DNA from: Gemmobacter megaterium
GTDB lineage: Bacteria; Pseudomonadota; Alphaproteobacteria; Rhodobacterales; Rhodobacteraceae
Assembly (NCBI RefSeq): GCF_900156815.1
Contig: NZ_FTOT01000001.1
Location: forward strand, 310,001-374,000
Length of the DNA stretch: 64,000 nucleotides
Direction: 5' to 3'
Shown here one piece after another: positions 62,465-64,000 of the stretch; the first letter of the stretch is position 1, and each line of letters starts with the position of its first letter. The translations under genes and the position numbers were made by a program. The notes beneath the pieces were generated by a model, which was not told the origin of the DNA, searched no databases, and was given only the letters and a program-made list of their open reading frames with translations.

Positions 62465-64000
62465 ATGGCGCTCGGGCGGCGTGCCTCGCACAACATGTCG
62501 CACAACATCTGGCCCGGCTTTGTCGATGCCATGGGCTCGCTTCTGCTGGTGCTGATCTTTGTGCTGTCGGTCTTCATGATCGTGCAATCGGTGCTGCGCG
62601 ACACCATCACCACCCAGGATGGCCAACTCGAATCGCTGTCCTCGCAGGTGGCCCAACTGGCCGATGCGCTGGGGCTGGAAACCACCCGCGCGGCGCGCCT
62701 GGAACAGGAACTTTCCGCCGCCCAGGCCGAAGGGCAGGCGCAGGCCACGCTCATCGCGTCGCTGACCGGGCAATTGGCGACCCGTCAGGCCGAACTCGAG
62801 GCGGCGACCACCCGTATCACCGGCTTTGAACAGCAGGTTCTGGCCCTGATCGCCGAACGCGACAGCGCGCGTGGCGAAGGCGCGCGCCTGCAAGCCTCGC
62901 TGGCCGAGGCCGAGGCCGCGCGCACAGCCCTCCTGTCCGAGCAAGAGGCGCTGAACCTGGCGCTTGCCAGCGCAAGATCCGAAATGGATGCCGCCGCCGA
63001 AGCCGCCCGCCTGGCCGCTGCCCGCCGCGAGGCGCTCGAGGCGATGGTGGCAGATCTGCGTCGCCAGCAGGCCGAAGGCCAGACCGCCCTGTCCGAGGCC
63101 GAGCGCCGCCTGGCCGAACAGGCGCAAACCCTGTCCGAGGCCGAGGCCGCCCGCCTCGCCGAAGCCGCTGCCGCCGAGGCCTTGCGCAACCGCCTGGAAA
63201 CCGCGGATGCCGAACTGACCGCCATGACGCTTGCCCTCGAAGATCAGCGCCGCCGTGCCGAAGACACCCTGACCCAACTTGCCGCCGCCGATGCAGCCCG
63301 CAAGGACATCGACGCCCGCCTCGCGGCCGCCTTGCTGGCACAGCAGACGACACAGGCCGATCTGGAGGCGCTGAAAGCCCAGGGCGCAGACATGGAGGCC
63401 GTGCGCCGTGACCTTGCGGCGGCCATCGCGGCACGGCTTGCGGCGGAAACCGCCACCACAGGCGCCCTGTCCGAGGCCGAGCGCCGCGCCGCCCTGCTGG
63501 CCACGGCGCAGCGCCAACTCACCCAGGAACAGGCCCGTACCGCCGAACAGGCGCGGCAGGTCGCCGTGCTGAACGAACAGCTCGCCGCCTTGCGGGCACA
63601 GTTGGGCAGCCTGCAATCCTTGCTCGAAGCGGCGGAAACCGCCGATTCCGACAAACGCCTGCAACTTGAATCGCTGGGCAGCCAGTTGAACACCGCCCTC
63701 GCCCAGGTCGCCGCCGAGCAAAGACGCCGCGCGGAACTGGAAGAGGCCGAGCGCCGGAGGCTCGAAGCCGAGAAACAGAATCTGGAACGGTTCCGCTCGG
63801 AATTCTTTGGCGAATTGCGCCAGGTGCTGGCCGGCCGCGATGGCGTCCGCATTGTCGGCGACCGCTTCGTGTTCTCGTCCGAAGTTCTGTTCAACCCCGG
63901 GTCCGCCGATCTCGCGCCGGAAGGCCAGGCACAGATTGCACGGGTTGCGGCCACGTTGCTGGACGCGGCGCGCGACATCCCGCAAGGCATCGACTGGATC
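62465..64000 (+). CDS. MotB/OmpA-like protein with long coiled coil (partial)
   Basis: The 512 residues inside the window start MALGRRASHNMSHNIWPGFVDAMG and continue past the right edge. One membrane helix holds the Asp of FVDAMGSLLLVLIFVLSVF at the position of the proton-carrying Asp of MotB and ExbD. About 430 residues of coiled coil follow, with repeated LSEAERR and LSEAEAAR segments, and then the beginning of an OmpA-like domain (VRIVGDRFVFSSEVLFNPGSADLAPEG) that should bind peptidoglycan. With the channel subunit upstream it forms a proton-driven inner membrane motor that reaches across the periplasm. Its cargo or task is unknown. Confidence 0.85.
   Translation, partial: MALGRRASHNMSHNIWPGFVDAMGSLLLVLIFVLSVFMIVQSVLRDTITTQDGQLESLSSQVAQLADALGLETTRAARLEQELSAAQAEGQAQATLIASLTGQLATRQAELEAATTRITGFEQQVLALIAERDSARGEGARLQASLAEAEAARTALLSEQEALNLALASARSEMDAAAEAARLAAARREALEAMVADLRRQQAEGQTALSEAERRLAEQAQTLSEAEAARLAEAAAAEALRNRLETADAELTAMTLALEDQRRRAEDTLTQLAAADAARKDIDARLAAALLAQQTTQADLEALKAQGADMEAVRRDLAAAIAARLAAETATTGALSEAERRAALLATAQRQLTQEQARTAEQARQVAVLNEQLAALRAQLGSLQSLLEAAETADSDKRLQLESLGSQLNTALAQVAAEQRRRAELEEAERRRLEAEKQNLERFRSEFFGELRQVLAGRDGVRIVGDRFVFSSEVLFNPGSADLAPEGQAQIARVAATLLDAARDIPQGIDWI

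Noticed and set aside
61940-63985. Minus-strand frame of about 681 codons opposite the coiled-coil gene
   Set aside because: Gly/Leu/Gln-rich shadow of the coiled coil; the plus-strand frame runs from a good start and has a membrane helix with the channel Asp and an OmpA-like end.
61316-64000. Zorya (ZorAB) anti-phage system
   Set aside because: The channel pair resembles ZorAB in outline, but no helicase or nuclease gene (ZorC/D/E) is visible and the coiled coil is much longer. The surrounding genes are housekeeping. What follows the window is unknown.

Overview
The window is 64 kb of a high-GC chromosome that looks like a member of the Rhodobacteraceae (Alphaproteobacteria). The evidence is GC-rich third codon positions, gene families typical of that group (DUF6324, DUF3775, DUF2783, a 952-residue UvrA behind a GTTC-N7-GTTC SOS box), a tRNA-His without an encoded G-1, and a recurring intergenic element with the core CTTTCATCTTGC...AAATACCC. 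Almost all of it is ordinary chromosomal backbone. I see no insertion sequence, prophage, integrase, CRISPR array or rRNA operon.

Layout. 1-4.4 kb: a branched-chain-type ABC transporter segment (livH partial, acyl-CoA ligase, livG), with a divergent degenerate PaaK-like protein. 4.4-13.9 kb: aminotransferase, small membrane protein, purC, glycosyltransferase, SDR, DUF1178, NUDIX, mechanosensitive channel, histone-deacetylase-like hydrolase, thpR, ygfZ. 13.8-17.9 kb: GlcNAc salvage (nagA plus a BadF-type kinase), then mobA coupled to an RNase H-fold-like protein, with a DUF2478 gene on the other strand. 18-21 kb: a large FtsX-type permease, DUF6324 and tRNA-His. 21-25.4 kb: an aromatic catabolic cluster (hmgA, MBL-fold protein, FAD monooxygenase, DUF2783). 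25.7-30.8 kb: ssb, lytic transglycosylase, ArsC-like reductase, aroQ, cupin, pgk and two cyclophilins. 30.9-38.1 kb: a gph-MFS-DegT operon divergent from glmU-glmS-alkD. 38-44 kb: DUF3775, TDT-family transporter, class I amidotransferase, guaB and a WbpM-type dehydratase. 44-50 kb: pgm, WYL regulator, entericidin-like lipoprotein, YejA-like binding protein, a probable small RNA, bdhA and a rhodanese. 50-57 kb: uvrA, a LuxO-like response regulator with its Hpt partner, and prpE. 57.5-61 kb: a serralysin-like RTX metalloprotease, arginase and eda. 61.3-64 kb: a MotA/ExbB-like channel and a MotB/OmpA-like coiled-coil protein that runs off the window.

Functional themes. glmU, glmS, nagA, the GlcNAc kinase and pgm deal with amino-sugar and hexose-phosphate supply to the envelope. 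The WbpM-type enzyme, glycosyltransferase, lytic transglycosylase and OmpA-like protein build or remodel it. The transporter with two ligase-like genes, the homogentisate cluster, prpE, bdhA, rocF and eda are carbon-source catabolism.

The least explained items are: the probable 75-nt RNA at 48859-48933; the proton-channel/coiled-coil pair at the right edge; the PaaK-like protein without the usual adenylation motifs; the regulator with GAFPGA instead of GAFTGA, under a palindromic leader; the MBL protein without two metal ligands; the RNase H-like protein translationally coupled to MobA; and the interspersed palindromic element. Start sites were chosen from Shine-Dalgarno spacing, family length and coding overlap. 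All functions are read from motifs by eye without database searches.
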